Below are positions 9,019-17,818 of a DNA stretch of 64,000 nt, in pieces. The notes beneath the pieces were generated by a model that saw only the letters and a list, made by a program, of their open reading frames with translations, was not told the origin of the DNA and ran no database searches. Positions within the stretch are counted from its first letter, which is position 1. Each line of letters opens with the position of its first letter. A program made the position numbers and the translations under genes. This DNA comes from Haloferax denitrificans ATCC 35960 (GTDB lineage: Archaea > Halobacteriota > Halobacteria > Halobacteriales > Haloferacaceae): positions 372,001 through 436,000 of the forward strand of contig NZ_AOLP01000019.1 of assembly GCF_000337795.1 (NCBI RefSeq). The letters run 5' to 3'.

Positions 9019-9109
9019 GGCCGGGGGTTGGGAAGACGGCGTATTCCGTCTTCGGGTTCCGGACGGGCTTCGAGGGGCGGACCCCCCGCTCGCGGAGCGA
9101 CCGACCGAG

Positions 9110-10156
9110 TCAGATGACGCCCGTGATGGTCGCCGCCTCGATGGCCGCCTCCTCGCTGACGCCGTTGCCGAGAATCGTGTAGCGGTCGCGAATCTCGTGG
9201 GCGGTCGTGAGCGCCTCGATAATCGTCTCGTCGTCGATGCCGAGTTCGTCGGCGGTCGTCGGCGCGCCCATCGTCGAGAGGGCGTCGCGGATGTCGGTCC
9301 ACTCGCCGCGCGCGCCGCTGTGGAAGTACTCGGTCATGATGGAGCCGACGCCGACCTGGTGGCCGTGGAGGGCGCGGCCGGGCGCGATGCGGTCGAGCTG
9401 GTGCGAAAAGAGATGTTCCGCGCCCGACGCGGGCCGCGAGGAGCCGGCGATGGACATGGCGACGCCCGAGGAGACGAGCGCCTTCGTCACTATCCACGCG
9501 GACTCTTCGAGCCCCGGCTTGATGGAGTCGGCGCTCCCGACGAGCATCTCGGCGGTCATCTGCGAGAGCGCGCCCGCGTACTCGGAGTACTCGACGTTCT
9601 TCAGGCGGTGGGCCAACTCCCAGTCTTTGACCGCGGTGTAGTTCGAGATGATGTCGGCACAGCCGGCGGTCGTGAGTTCCCACGGGGCCTCCGCGAGCAG
9701 TTCGGTGTCGGCGACGACCGCGAGCGGCGGGTCGGCGGCGACCGAGTGTCGGGTGTCGCCCTCGGGAATGGACGACCGGCCCGAGACGATGCCGTCGTGG
9801 CTCGCGGCCGTCGGGACCGAGATGAACCCGCAGTCGAGGCGGTCGGAGGCCATCTTCGCCACGTCGATGGGCTTGCCGCCGCCGAGGGCGATGAGGTAGC
9901 CCGCGTCGGCCTCGCGCGCCGCGTCGACGACGCGCTCGACCGACTCGAAGCTCGCGCGGTCCAGGGAGACGGAGGCGATGCCGTCGAACTGGTCGCGGAC
10001 CCGGTCGCCGGCGATGCGGTCGGGCGACGGGCTCGTGACGAGAAACGGGTCGCCAGAGAGGTACAGCTCGTCGACCGCGGCCGAGAGGTCGTCGAGCACG
10101 CCGTGGCCCTGAAGCACGTTCCTCGGGAGCTTAATCCACGTCGATTTATCGAACAT
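9110..10156 (-). CDS. egsA: sn-glycerol-1-phosphate dehydrogenase
   Basis: Makes sn-glycerol-1-phosphate from dihydroxyacetone phosphate with NAD(P)H, the step that sets archaeal lipid chirality. 348 residues from the ATG at 10156 (MFDKSTWIKLPRNVLQGHG). Seen: 'YLIALGGGKPIDVAKM' nucleotide loop, 'VPTAASHDGIVSGRSSI', 'GCADIISNYTAVKDWELAH' with the Asp zinc ligand, and 'GAEHLFSHQLD' and GRALHGHQVGVG with the His ligands. These are diagnostic of EgsA against glycerol dehydrogenases. A TATA-like TTTATC lies just before the start. Confidence 0.96.
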   Translation of the reverse strand: MFDKSTWIKLPRNVLQGHGVLDDLSAAVDELYLSGDPFLVTSPSPDRIAGDRVRDQFDGIASVSLDRASFESVERVVDAAREADAGYLIALGGGKPIDVAKMASDRLDCGFISVPTAASHDGIVSGRSSIPEGDTRHSVAADPPLAVVADTELLAEAPWELTTAGCADIISNYTAVKDWELAHRLKNVEYSEYAGALSQMTAEMLVGSADSIKPGLEESAWIVTKALVSSGVAMSIAGSSRPASGAEHLFSHQLDRIAPGRALHGHQVGVGSIMTEYFHSGARGEWTDIRDALSTMGAPTTADELGIDDETIIEALTTAHEIRDRYTILGNGVSEEAAIEAATITGVI

Positions 10157-10289
10157 ACGCGGAAATCGGCCACCACGGTTCATAGTGTTTCTCGTCTCGG
10201 AGACGGGGGTGCGCCGAACGCCCGACGGGAATCGCGGGACTCCGAGCCGAGAGAGCGACCGAGGTTTCGAGCAGTCGCGCGTCCGGGCG

Positions 10290-10973
10290 TCAGAGCACGA
10301 GCGACTGCACCGCGTCCCAGATGAAGACGACGCCGAAGCCGCCGAGGACGACGGCGCTGACGGCGGCGACGGCGGGCGCGAAGGAGTCGACGCGCTGTTC
10401 GGCCGCGACGAGCGCCGCGGGGAAGCCGGTCACCCAGACCGCGATGCCGCCGAAGAAGCCGAGGATGAGCGCCGGACTTCCCGTCTCCACGATGAGGAGG
10501 TTCGCCAGCGACGCCCCGAGATACGGCGTGTGGGCGAGCACGTCGACGGTGCCGGTCTCCAGCAGGCCGACGCCGATGGTGAGCCAGAACAGAATCTGGT
10601 AGGGGTTCGTCAGCGCGAGCACGAACGCCTTCGTGAAGCCCGCGCTGTCGTCGTCGGTGTCGGCGGCCTCGCGGAACGTGGTTCCAATCTCCCGTGCCGC
10701 GCCGTAGGCGAAGTAGAGCATGAGGACGCCGCCGGCACCGACCATGACGGCCCGCACGGTCGGGAACTGCTCGACGAACGCGACGAGGCCGAGCGCCGCG
10801 AGGACGAAGAAGAGCGCGTCGGCGCTCATCGCGCCGAGGCCGGCGCGAGCGCCCGCGGTCCACCCGCGGACGACGCTCTCCTCGGCGATGACGGCGTTCA
10901 TCGGGCCGGGCGGCGCGGCGAGCGCCAGGCCGAACACCAGCCCGGCACCCAGAGACGGGAGGAGCGTAGACAT
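10290..10973 (-). CDS. LysE family amino-acid exporter
   Basis: 227 residues with about six membrane helices. The N-terminal 'GLALAAPPGPMNAVIAEES' is the LysE/RhtB signature (GPN-type loop), and 'ALTNPYQILFWLTIG' is the conserved second-half motif. Family members export basic or neutral amino acids and related small solutes. Substrate not predictable here. Start ATG at 10973. It lies 90 bases beyond the end of the GDT1-type gene on the same strand. Confidence 0.9.
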   Translation of the reverse strand: MSTLLPSLGAGLVFGLALAAPPGPMNAVIAEESVVRGWTAGARAGLGAMSADALFFVLAALGLVAFVEQFPTVRAVMVGAGGVLMLYFAYGAAREIGTTFREAADTDDDSAGFTKAFVLALTNPYQILFWLTIGVGLLETGTVDVLAHTPYLGASLANLLIVETGSPALILGFFGGIAVWVTGFPAALVAAEQRVDSFAPAVAAVSAVVLGGFGVVFIWDAVQSLVL

Positions 10974-11063
10974 GGCTCTCTCTTGGGCGCGATTCCGTGA
11001 AAAGTGGCGCGGAAGCGACGGCGTTGGGGGTTCGAACCGGTCACGGCGCGACCGGATGCGACC

Positions 11064-11765
11064 TCAGACCAGCGCGAGGACGGCGTCGCTGGCGGTGCCG
11101 ACGAGCGTCTCCCAGACGGAGAAGCCGGTGGCGATGGCGAGCAGGGTGTCGGCGGCGAAGAAGCCGAACAGGGCGGCCGCGCCGAGGTACGCCTTGCGCG
11201 TGTCGAACCGGTGGGAAAACCGGTGGAAGAAGTACGCGTTGGCGATGCTCACCGGGATGATGGCGAGCATCTCGCCCGCCCAGATAGCCGAGGTCGCGCC
11301 GTACTGCACGGCCAGCCCGATGGTGACGAGCTGGGTCTTGTCGCCGAACTCGCCCGCGGCCATCATGGCGAAGATGGGCAGGAAGCCGCCGAAGCCCTGC
11401 GTCGATAGCTCGCGGCCGAACACCGTCGGCGCGTCGTCGAAGCCGGACACCCCGCCGTCGGTGGTCGCGGTCTCGCCCCCCGCGGACGCGTCGGGCGCGG
11501 AGCGGTAGAGCAACACCGCGAAGGTGGCGAACAGGACGGCGGTGATGGCGTCGAGCGCGACCGGCGGGAGCGCGCTCTTGAGCGCCTGCCCGAGCAGGAT
11601 TTCGAGCGCCGTCCAGATGGCGAACGCCGAGCCCGCGGCCGCGACGACGACCTTCGGGTCGAACCGGGTCGAGAGGCCCGCGATGATGAACTGGACCTTC
11701 TCGCCCGGCAGGACCGCAAGTTGGGAGACGAGGGCGACGACGAGAATCTCCCACCAGCCGGTCAC
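11064..11765 (-). CDS. GDT1/TMEM165 (UPF0016) cation transporter
   Basis: 233 residues with six or seven membrane spans and the two-repeat layout of UPF0016, a family of Mn2+/Ca2+ transporters. The second repeat has the canonical EFGDKTQLV; in the first, the expected ExGDK is 'VLPGEKVQFIIAGLS', so the repeats are asymmetric. A GTG start overlaps the stop of the DtxR-type regulator by four bases (GTGA), so translation is coupled. That pairing with a metal-responsive regulator makes Mn2+ or Fe2+ the most likely cargo, by inference. Confidence 0.88.
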   Translation of the reverse strand: MTGWWEILVVALVSQLAVLPGEKVQFIIAGLSTRFDPKVVVAAAGSAFAIWTALEILLGQALKSALPPVALDAITAVLFATFAVLLYRSAPDASAGGETATTDGGVSGFDDAPTVFGRELSTQGFGGFLPIFAMMAAGEFGDKTQLVTIGLAVQYGATSAIWAGEMLAIIPVSIANAYFFHRFSHRFDTRKAYLGAAALFGFFAADTLLAIATGFSVWETLVGTASDAVLALV

Positions 11766-12457
11766 GCCGGCGACACCTCCTCGCTACTCGGCTCGTCGGG
11801 CGGTCGGACGCGAATCGTTCGAGCCACCGACTCGGGGAGGCTCTGCTCGCGCCCGCCGTCGCCGACGCGGACCGTCACCATCCCGAACGGGGCGATGTCG
11901 GTCACTTCGATGGTCGTGCCGGGCGTGACGCCGGCTTCGGAGAGATACTCCAACTCCGCGGGGTCGCGGTCGCTGACGCGGGCGACGACGAGCAGGTCGC
12001 CGACCTCGCAGTCCGACAGCACCGACAGCCCCGAGGAGTCCGGCGGCGTGAGGTCGGCGCTCGGGATGGGGTCGCCGTGGGGGTCGACCTCCGGCTCGCC
12101 GAGGGCGGCGGCGACCCGCTTTTCGAACTCCTCGCTGATGTGGTGTTCGAGCGCGTCGGCCTCGTCGTGGACCTCGCTCCACGAGTAGTCGAGGTGTTCC
12201 GTGAGGTACGCTTCGAGGAGGCGGTGGTGTCGGAGCACTTCGAGCGCGACGGTCTCGCCCTCCGTGGTCAGTTCGACGCCCTTGTACTTCTCGCGGTCGA
12301 CCAGCCCGCGGTCTTCGAGCTTGCCGACCATGCTCGTCACGGTCGGCGGCGTCTTCCCGAGGTACTCCGCGATATCGGAGGTCGAGACCGGCGGTCCCTG
12401 CTCCATCTGGAGCGTGTAGATAGCCTTCAGATAGTCCTCCATCACGTCGCTCAACAT
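11762..12457 (-). CDS. sirR: DtxR/MntR-family metal-dependent regulator (SirR type)
   Basis: 231 residues. An N-terminal winged helix (3-60; 'VSTSDIAEYLGKTPPTVTSMV' region), then the metal-binding dimerisation domain ('LRHHRLLEAYL', 'VHDEADALEHHIS') with the His/Glu ligands, then an SH3-like FeoA domain from about 150 ('CEVGDLLVVARVSD', 'GVTPGTTIEV'). This is the haloarchaeal SirR/Idr layout. Start ATG at 12457 with TATA-like TTTTACTTTA about 26 bases upstream, so leaderless. An inverted repeat at 12466-12479 lies between that box and the start, pointing to autoregulation together with the downstream transporter gene. Confidence 0.93.
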   Translation of the reverse strand: MLSDVMEDYLKAIYTLQMEQGPPVSTSDIAEYLGKTPPTVTSMVGKLEDRGLVDREKYKGVELTTEGETVALEVLRHHRLLEAYLTEHLDYSWSEVHDEADALEHHISEEFEKRVAAALGEPEVDPHGDPIPSADLTPPDSSGLSVLSDCEVGDLLVVARVSDRDPAELEYLSEAGVTPGTTIEVTDIAPFGMVTVRVGDGGREQSLPESVARTIRVRPPDEPSSEEVSPA

Positions 12458-12465
12458 ACCACGGA

Positions 12466-12479
12466 TTAGATGCGTCTAA
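12466..12479. promoter_or_regulatory. putative operator of the DtxR-type regulator
   Basis: TTAGATGCGTCTAA: arms TTAGA and TCTAA with a 4-base centre. Bacterial DtxR/MntR sites carry TTAG...CTAA arms, so the resemblance is direct. It lies 9 bases before the ATG, just inside the TATA box of a leaderless gene, where a bound dimer would block initiation. Confidence 0.55.
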
Positions 12480-12542
12480 AGTAAAAGTCTGATGGAGGTA
12501 ACGGGAGGGTTCGAGCGGGGAACCAGCCGGTCGTGCGGCCTC

Positions 12543-13712
12543 TCAGACGCCCTGACCCATCAGGTGACTGCGGAGGATGTCGGCGTTCTTCGTCCCGGAC
12601 TCGGTGTTGACGACGACGACCGTGTCGTCCTCGTCGAACTCGTCGGCGAGTTCCCACGCGCCGGCGAGCGCGACGCCGCCCGCGGAACCGACTTCGACGC
12701 CGGCGGTCTGGGCGGCCGTGACGGCGGATTCGAGCGCGTCGTCGTCGCTGACGGCGACGGCCGCGCCGCCGGACTCGCGGACGGCGCGGAGCGCGAGCGA
12801 CCCGCCCGCGGGGTCGGGAATCTCCAGTTCGCCGACGATGGTGTCCGGGTGGTTCCACGCCTCGTGGGCGTCGCTGTCGGCCTCCCACGCGGTGGCGACG
12901 GGGGAGCAACCGACCGACTGCGCGGCGACGAGTTTAGGGACCGACTCGACCAGTCCGAGGTCGACGAGGTCGGTAAAGCCCTTGTAGACGCCGTAGGCGA
13001 GTTCGCCGGTCGAGACGGGGACGACGACCCAGTCGGGGACCGACCAGTCGAGGCGCTCCGCGACCTCGTAGGCGATGGTCTTCGCGCCGTCGTGGCGGTA
13101 GGGGTTGTCGAACTCCTGTAGGGTGTACCAGTCGCTTTTGAGCTGTTCGTGGAGCGCGGAGAGCGCCGCGGGATAGCGCCCGCCGACGACCTTCATCTGG
13201 CCGCCGTGGACGTTCACCATGGCCTTGTTCGGGAACGGCGTCCGCGAGGGGACGAAGCCGTAGGAGCGAGCGTCCACGAGGCCCGCGTAGGAGGCCGCCG
13301 ACTGCGCGCCGTTGCCGGGCGAGGCGTGCGCGACGACCTCGGCGTCGGCCTCGCGCGCGGCGGTGACGGCGAGCGAGAAGCCGCGGTCGAGGAACGTCCC
13401 GGTCGGGTTGCGACCCTCGTCTTTGATGAGAAGCGACCCGACCTCTGCCTCCTCGCCGAGCGCGTCGGCCGCGACGAGCGGCGTCGCGCCCTCGTTGGCC
13501 GTCACCGGCTCCGCGAAGGGGAGCAGTTCGCGGTAGCGCCACATCGTGTCGAAGGGGCGCTCGGCGAGCGTCTCGGCGTCCCACTCGACCGCGTCGAGGT
13601 CGTAGGCGGGGTCAAGCGGCGCGCCGGCGTCGCTCGCGCCGGTCGCGGCCGCGTCGTACTCGTCGCCGGTCTCCGTGCACACCAGCCCGGAGAAGCTGTC
13701 GGACGTCTGCAT
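12543..13712 (-). CDS. threonine synthase homologue lacking the PLP lysine
   Basis: 389-residue fold-type II PLP-enzyme relative, closest in layout to threonine synthase (N-terminal zinc-knuckle-like segment without the full Cys set, then 'NEGATPLV', 'LIKDEGRNPTG', 'SGTKNADILRSHL'). In active enzymes the motif is N-P-T-G-S-F-K-D-R-G with Lys forming the PLP Schiff base; here it is NPTGTFLDRG, Leu108. The codon is CTC, so more than one base from Lys. The phosphate-binding loop is also altered ('ASPGNGAQSAASYAG'). Probably not a working threonine synthase; perhaps regulatory or a new reaction. Start ATG at 13712. Confidence 0.8.
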   Translation of the reverse strand: MQTSDSFSGLVCTETGDEYDAAATGASDAGAPLDPAYDLDAVEWDAETLAERPFDTMWRYRELLPFAEPVTANEGATPLVAADALGEEAEVGSLLIKDEGRNPTGTFLDRGFSLAVTAAREADAEVVAHASPGNGAQSAASYAGLVDARSYGFVPSRTPFPNKAMVNVHGGQMKVVGGRYPAALSALHEQLKSDWYTLQEFDNPYRHDGAKTIAYEVAERLDWSVPDWVVVPVSTGELAYGVYKGFTDLVDLGLVESVPKLVAAQSVGCSPVATAWEADSDAHEAWNHPDTIVGELEIPDPAGGSLALRAVRESGGAAVAVSDDDALESAVTAAQTAGVEVGSAGGVALAGAWELADEFDEDDTVVVVNTESGTKNADILRSHLMGQGV

Positions 13713-13806
13713 GGCCGGGGCTTACGGGGGGAGGGACTAAGCCCTTCCCGTCGGTCGATGGCCGCCACCCGTAGCGGCTTTGTGTCGCCCGTCCGAGAGA
13801 CGGGGT

Positions 13807-15084
13807 ATGGACGATAGCCACATCGCGGTCGTCGGCGCGGGCCTCGCGGGCCTCGTCGCCGCGCGACACCTCGCCGCCGCCGGGGCCGACGTGACCGTCG
13901 TGGAGCGGCGCGACGGCGTCGGCGGGCGAGTCCGCACCCGGACGAAAGACGGCTTCACGCTCGACCGCGGGTTTCAGGTCCTCTTCACCGACTACCCCGC
14001 GGTCCGGCGGGAACTCGACCTCGACGCCCTCGACCTCCGGCGGTTCACTCCCGGCGCGACCATCTGCCGGCCGAGCCGACGCGCGGTGCTCTCGGACCCC
14101 CTCCGCGACATCGGGAGCCTGTTCGAGTCCGTCCGCAACCCCGAGGTGACGACGAGCGACAAGCTCCGGACGCTGGCGCTCAGACAGGACGTGAGCAACC
14201 GTGACGAGGAAGAAATCTTCGCCTCGGCGGACCGGAGCATCCGGTCGTACCTCCGCGACTGGGGCTTCTCCGAGGACTACATCGAGCACTTCGTCGCGCC
14301 GTTCTACGGCGGCATCACGCTCGACCGCTCGCTCTCGTCGTCGAAGCGGGTGTTCGAGTACACCTTCAAGATGCTCTCGACGGGGAGCACCGCGGTCCCC
14401 GCGGCGGGGATGGGGGCGGTTCCCGAGCAACTCGCCGACGCCGCCCGCGACGAGGGCGCGACCGTCCGCCTCGGCGAGCGCGTGGAGTCGGTCCAGTCCG
14501 ACGGCGACGGCGCGGTCGTCACCACGGGCCGCGAGTCGCTCGAAGCCGACGCGGTCGTCGTCGCCACCGACCCCAAGGAGGCCCGCCGGCTGACCGGCGT
14601 CGGGTCGATTCCGACCGAGGCCCACGGCTGTGTCACCCAGTACTACACGCTCCCGAGCGGGAGCGGCCTCGACGCGGGCAAGCGCATCATGCTCAACGCG
14701 CCGAGTCCCGACCCCAACACGGTCGTCCCGCTGTCGACCGTCGCGCCGGAGTACGCCCCGCCGGGCGCGGAGCTCCTGAACGCGACGTTCCTCGGCGCGG
14801 CCGCGCAGGACGACTCCGAGGAGGAGCTGTTCGAGAAGACCCGTCGGACGCTCGAAGCGTGGTACCCGGAACGCTACTTCGACGACCTCGAACTGCTCCA
14901 CACCGACTACATCTCCTTCGCGCAGTTCGCCCAGCCGCCGGGCGTCCACGAGTCCCTGCCCGACGCGCGCGACGCCCCGGGTCGCGCGTACCTCGCCGGC
15001 GACTACACCGCGTGGTCGTCGATTCAGGGCGCGATGCGAAGCGGGAAAGAGGCGGCTGACGCCGTCCGCGACGACCTCTCGTAG
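13807..15084 (+). CDS. FAD-dependent amine oxidase/phytoene desaturase-like oxidoreductase
   Basis: 425 residues from the ATG at 13807. The N-terminal dinucleotide motif 'VVGAGLAGLVAARHLAAAG' (near 8-26) with Glu at the end of the second strand ('VTVVERRDGVGGRVRT') marks a GG-doublet flavoprotein of the amine oxidase/carotenoid desaturase/protoporphyrinogen oxidase group. The C-terminal FAD motif is 'RAYLAGDYTAWSSIQGAMRSG'. Substrate unknown; carotenoid or amine oxidation are both possible. It diverges from the threonine synthase-like gene. Confidence 0.88.
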   Translation: MDDSHIAVVGAGLAGLVAARHLAAAGADVTVVERRDGVGGRVRTRTKDGFTLDRGFQVLFTDYPAVRRELDLDALDLRRFTPGATICRPSRRAVLSDPLRDIGSLFESVRNPEVTTSDKLRTLALRQDVSNRDEEEIFASADRSIRSYLRDWGFSEDYIEHFVAPFYGGITLDRSLSSSKRVFEYTFKMLSTGSTAVPAAGMGAVPEQLADAARDEGATVRLGERVESVQSDGDGAVVTTGRESLEADAVVVATDPKEARRLTGVGSIPTEAHGCVTQYYTLPSGSGLDAGKRIMLNAPSPDPNTVVPLSTVAPEYAPPGAELLNATFLGAAAQDDSEEELFEKTRRTLEAWYPERYFDDLELLHTDYISFAQFAQPPGVHESLPDARDAPGRAYLAGDYTAWSSIQGAMRSGKEAADAVRDDLS

Positions 15085-15135
15085 TCCCGAACGCGCCTCG
15101 CCGGCGATTTTCCACTCGCCGCCCGCCTCGACTCC

Positions 15136-15828
15136 TCAGAGCAACCGTCGAAGCTTCCCCAGCGGCGGGAACGTGAGGGTCTCGTCCGCCTCCGCATCGC
15201 GCACCAGCGGCCGGAAGACGCTCGCGTCGGTGACGAGCGGCGAGTCGAAGTCGGCCATCCGCATCCCGTTGATTTCGACGCCCGCGGCGAGGCGGGTGAA
15301 CGCCGGCAACATCAGCACGTCGCCGCCGCGGTAGGCGTCGGGGCCGTAGAGGACGCAGGGCCGTCGCCGGCCCTCGATAGCGAGCGTCGGGTGGTCGTGG
15401 CCGACGACGTAGCGCTCGGCGTCGCCGTCGGGTTCGCGGTGGCCGTGACAGACGAGCGTCCCGTCGGCGAGGCGGTACTCGTCGTGAACCTCGCCCGGCC
15501 AGACCTCGTCGAGCATCGTGTCGTGGTTGCCGGCGACGAACACCGGGTCGGCACCGGCGTCGGCGCAGGTCTCAGCGAGGGTTTCGAGGGCCGCGACGTG
15601 GCGCTCGGAGACGCGGTCGAACCGGTGGAGCACGTCGCCGGCGAAGACGACTTCGCGGGGGTCGAACTCGGCGCAGTAGGCTCGCAGGCGCTCCGCGAGG
15701 TCGGCCCCCTCGCCGAGCGGGAACTCGACCGCCGACGCGTCCGCTCGGCCGACGTGCAGGTCCGAGAGGACGAGCGCGTCGGCGTCGGGAAGAGAGATAG
15801 CGCGCTCGCGGACGGAGACGCGTGTCAC
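15136..15828 (-). CDS. calcineurin-like metallophosphoesterase
   Basis: 230 residues from a GTG at 15828 (read MTRVSVRERAISLPD). All five metal motifs are visible: DLHVG, GDVLHRFD, GNHD, CHGHRE and GHDHP. This is the archaeal MJ0037/YmdB-like phosphoesterase group that often sits beside DNA repair or helicase genes, although none is adjacent here. Likely a phosphodiesterase with two Mn/Fe ions. The GTG was chosen because the frame upstream runs into the promoter of the divergent regulator. Confidence 0.9.
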   Translation of the reverse strand: MTRVSVRERAISLPDADALVLSDLHVGRADASAVEFPLGEGADLAERLRAYCAEFDPREVVFAGDVLHRFDRVSERHVAALETLAETCADAGADPVFVAGNHDTMLDEVWPGEVHDEYRLADGTLVCHGHREPDGDAERYVVGHDHPTLAIEGRRRPCVLYGPDAYRGGDVLMLPAFTRLAAGVEINGMRMADFDSPLVTDASVFRPLVRDAEADETLTFPPLGKLRRLL

Positions 15829-15958
15829 GACCGAGTGGACGGCCCTCGAAGACAAATCACCACCGGCGGCGGGCGTCGCACCGAAACCTCCCGAGCGGGC
15901 GGTCGAACCGCGCGGTGGAGCAGGGGCCTTTTTAATCGGTGCGTCCCACGTTCGGCAC

Positions 15959-16738
15959 ATGAGCGGCGCACTGGAGGACAAGCGCACCGCGACCCGCTTT
16001 CGCATCCTCGCCGAGATAGCCGACCGACAGCCGGCGGTGAGTCAGGGCGAAATCGCCGAGGCGGTCGGGGTGACGAGTCAGGCGGTCTCCGAGTACATCC
16101 GCGACCTCGTCGAAGACGGGCTCGTCGAAAAGCAGGGCCGGTCGCGCTACCGCGTGACGAAAGAGGGCGTCGACTGGCTGTTTCAGGAGGCCCGCGCCCT
16201 CCAGCGCTTCGCCGAACACGTCACCGACGACGTGCTGGAGAGCGTCAACGAGGACGCCGCAATCGTCACCGACGACGTCGCGGCCGGCGACACGGTGACG
16301 CTGTCGCTCCGCGAGGGGCTACTCCACGCCACGCCCGGCGACGACGGCCCGGCCATCGGCGTCGCCACCACCGACGCCGAGGCGGGCGACGCGGCCAGCG
16401 TCACCGGCTTCGAGGGCGTCATCGAGATGGAACCCGGCTCGGTCCGCGTCCTGCAGGTGCCGCCCGCGCGGGTCGCCGAGGCCGACGCGGTCGATTCGGA
16501 CGCGCTCGCGGCGGCGTGCGACGAGGCCGACATCGTCGTCGCCGCGGGCGTCGAGGCCGTCGTCGCCTGCCGCAACGCGGACGTCGACGTGCGGACGTGG
16601 TTCGCGCCGGGCGAGGTCGCCGCCGACGCCGCGGCCCGCGGCCTCGACGCCGCTGTCGTCGCGAGCACGGACGCCGCCGGGCGCGTGACCGACGCGCTCC
16701 GCGACGCGGGCGTGCTGTTCGAAGTGACGGAGCCGTAG
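15959..16738 (+). CDS. winged-helix transcriptional regulator (COG1497-like)
   Basis: 259 residues: an N-terminal MarR-like winged helix (about 8-75; 'VSQGEIAEAVGVTSQAVSEYI' holds the recognition helix), then a long alpha/beta effector-like region of unknown ligand ('AIVTDDVAAGDTVTLSLREG'). This matches a conserved archaeal one-component regulator family; no target is known to me. TATA-like CTTTTTAATC near 15928-15936 is about 27 bases before the ATG, so leaderless. Divergent from the metallophosphoesterase with a 130-base shared promoter region. A T5 run follows at 16753. Confidence 0.85.
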   Translation: MSGALEDKRTATRFRILAEIADRQPAVSQGEIAEAVGVTSQAVSEYIRDLVEDGLVEKQGRSRYRVTKEGVDWLFQEARALQRFAEHVTDDVLESVNEDAAIVTDDVAAGDTVTLSLREGLLHATPGDDGPAIGVATTDAEAGDAASVTGFEGVIEMEPGSVRVLQVPPARVAEADAVDSDALAAACDEADIVVAAGVEAVVACRNADVDVRTWFAPGEVAADAAARGLDAAVVASTDAAGRVTDALRDAGVLFEVTEP

Positions 16739-16775
16739 CTCCGCGTCGGGGTCGGTTTTTCTCGCAGTCGAATTC

Positions 16776-17387
16776 TCAGCCCTCGGCGTGTTCCCGCGCC
16801 ATCGTGTACGCCTCCCGTAGCTCGTGGAACCGCTCTCGGTCGCCGCCGTGGTCGGGATGCACGTCCTTCACTCGCGCTCGATAGGCGTCCTGAACGGCCT
16901 CCGTGGACGCGTTCGCGGGGAGGTCGAGCCGGTCGAACGCGGCCGACACGGGGTCGTCGAGGTCGGCCAGTTCGGGCTCGACGTCAGGCACGTCGAACGG
17001 GAGGCGACGGCCGAGTTGGCCGCCGGGCATCTCGTGTTCGCAGAGGACTGCGTAGACGCCGGCGCGTTCGAGGCGGAAGAACGCCTGCGCGTCGAAGGTG
17101 ATGGCGACGCCGCGGTCGGGGAGGAAAAACGCCACCGTCTCGCCGCGGACCGGGCGGTCCTCGACGAACCGCTCCCCGATGGAGGTGAGGTAGTCGCGGA
17201 TTTCGACGCGGCGGCGACCCGTCCCGTCGACGCGGGGGCCGCGGGAGACCCGCCGCTCCGGGAACACACGGCCGCCGACGACGAAGACGCCGGCGACGAC
17301 GACGGAGGCGACCGCGCCCGCCACGAGGCCGACGAGGAGCCACGGCGGGAGCAGAAAGACCCACTCCGGAAGCACGCTAGAAGTCAC
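16776..17387 (-). CDS. membrane-anchored J-domain (DnaJ-like) protein
   Basis: 203 residues from a GTG at 17387; a second GTG at 17375 is possible. One membrane helix near the N-terminus ('WLLVGLVAGAVASVVVAG'), a middle region of unknown fold, and a C-terminal J domain with the HPD tripeptide ('VKDVHPDHGGDRERF') and the following helix. J domains stimulate Hsp70 ATPase, so it may recruit DnaK to the membrane. Lacks the glycine-rich and zinc domains of DnaJ proper. A CTAG site occupies the first codons (17377-17380). Confidence 0.88.
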   Translation of the reverse strand: MTSSVLPEWVFLLPPWLLVGLVAGAVASVVVAGVFVVGGRVFPERRVSRGPRVDGTGRRRVEIRDYLTSIGERFVEDRPVRGETVAFFLPDRGVAITFDAQAFFRLERAGVYAVLCEHEMPGGQLGRRLPFDVPDVEPELADLDDPVSAAFDRLDLPANASTEAVQDAYRARVKDVHPDHGGDRERFHELREAYTMAREHAEG

Positions 17388-17452
17388 GGGACGAGCGATT
17401 ATGAACCCCTCGCTGTCCGTAACGGTTTGCCGCCGGCGGACCAAGTGCCGGT

Positions 17453-17701
17453 ATGCGACCGATTCGATTCGAGGAGGCTGACAGCGCGGAGCGCACCCAA
17501 ATCGGCGAGGGACTGACGCGGCCGGCCGTCGCCGCCGGACGGCTGGAGACGGGCCGCTCGGAGGGGAAGTACTTCCTCCGCCACGGCGACGGCTGTGCCG
17601 TCTGCGGGAGGCCGGTCGAAGCCGGGTCGCCGTTCTACCTCGACCCCGACGCCGGCGAAATCCTGTGCGAGGAACACGGCCGGGAGCGCAGGGAGTCCTG
17701 A
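17453..17701 (+). CDS. small zinc-knuckle protein, function unknown
   Basis: 82 residues, ATG at 17453. The C-terminal half has CAVC (about 49-52) and C-E-E-H near 74-77, a Cys2...Cys-His arrangement that probably holds one zinc ion. The N-terminal half is acidic with no known motif. I do not recognise a family. It diverges from the J-domain gene and is 117 bases before ppsA. Length and codon use look like a real haloarchaeal micro-zinc protein. Confidence 0.7.
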   Translation: MRPIRFEEADSAERTQIGEGLTRPAVAAGRLETGRSEGKYFLRHGDGCAVCGRPVEAGSPFYLDPDAGEILCEEHGRERRES

Positions 17702-17785
17702 GAGCGGCCGTCTCCCCGCCGAGGTCGCAATTTCATACTCGGCTTCGAGTGAGTTTTCATTCATACTTGTTTCGTTCGCAAACTT

Positions 17786-17793
17786 CTTTATCG
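17786..17793 (+). promoter_or_regulatory. TATA-like box of ppsA
   Basis: CTTTATCG centred about 29 bases before the ATG at 17819 in an AT-rich patch of a GC-rich region; consistent with a leaderless ppsA mRNA. Confidence 0.6.
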
Positions 17794-17818
17794 GGGTACG
17801 GGACCATACGAACATCAC

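Noticed and set aside
11025..11060. GGGTTCGAAC, like a tRNA T-loop
   Set aside because: No matching T-stem, anticodon arm or acceptor stem around it on either strand.
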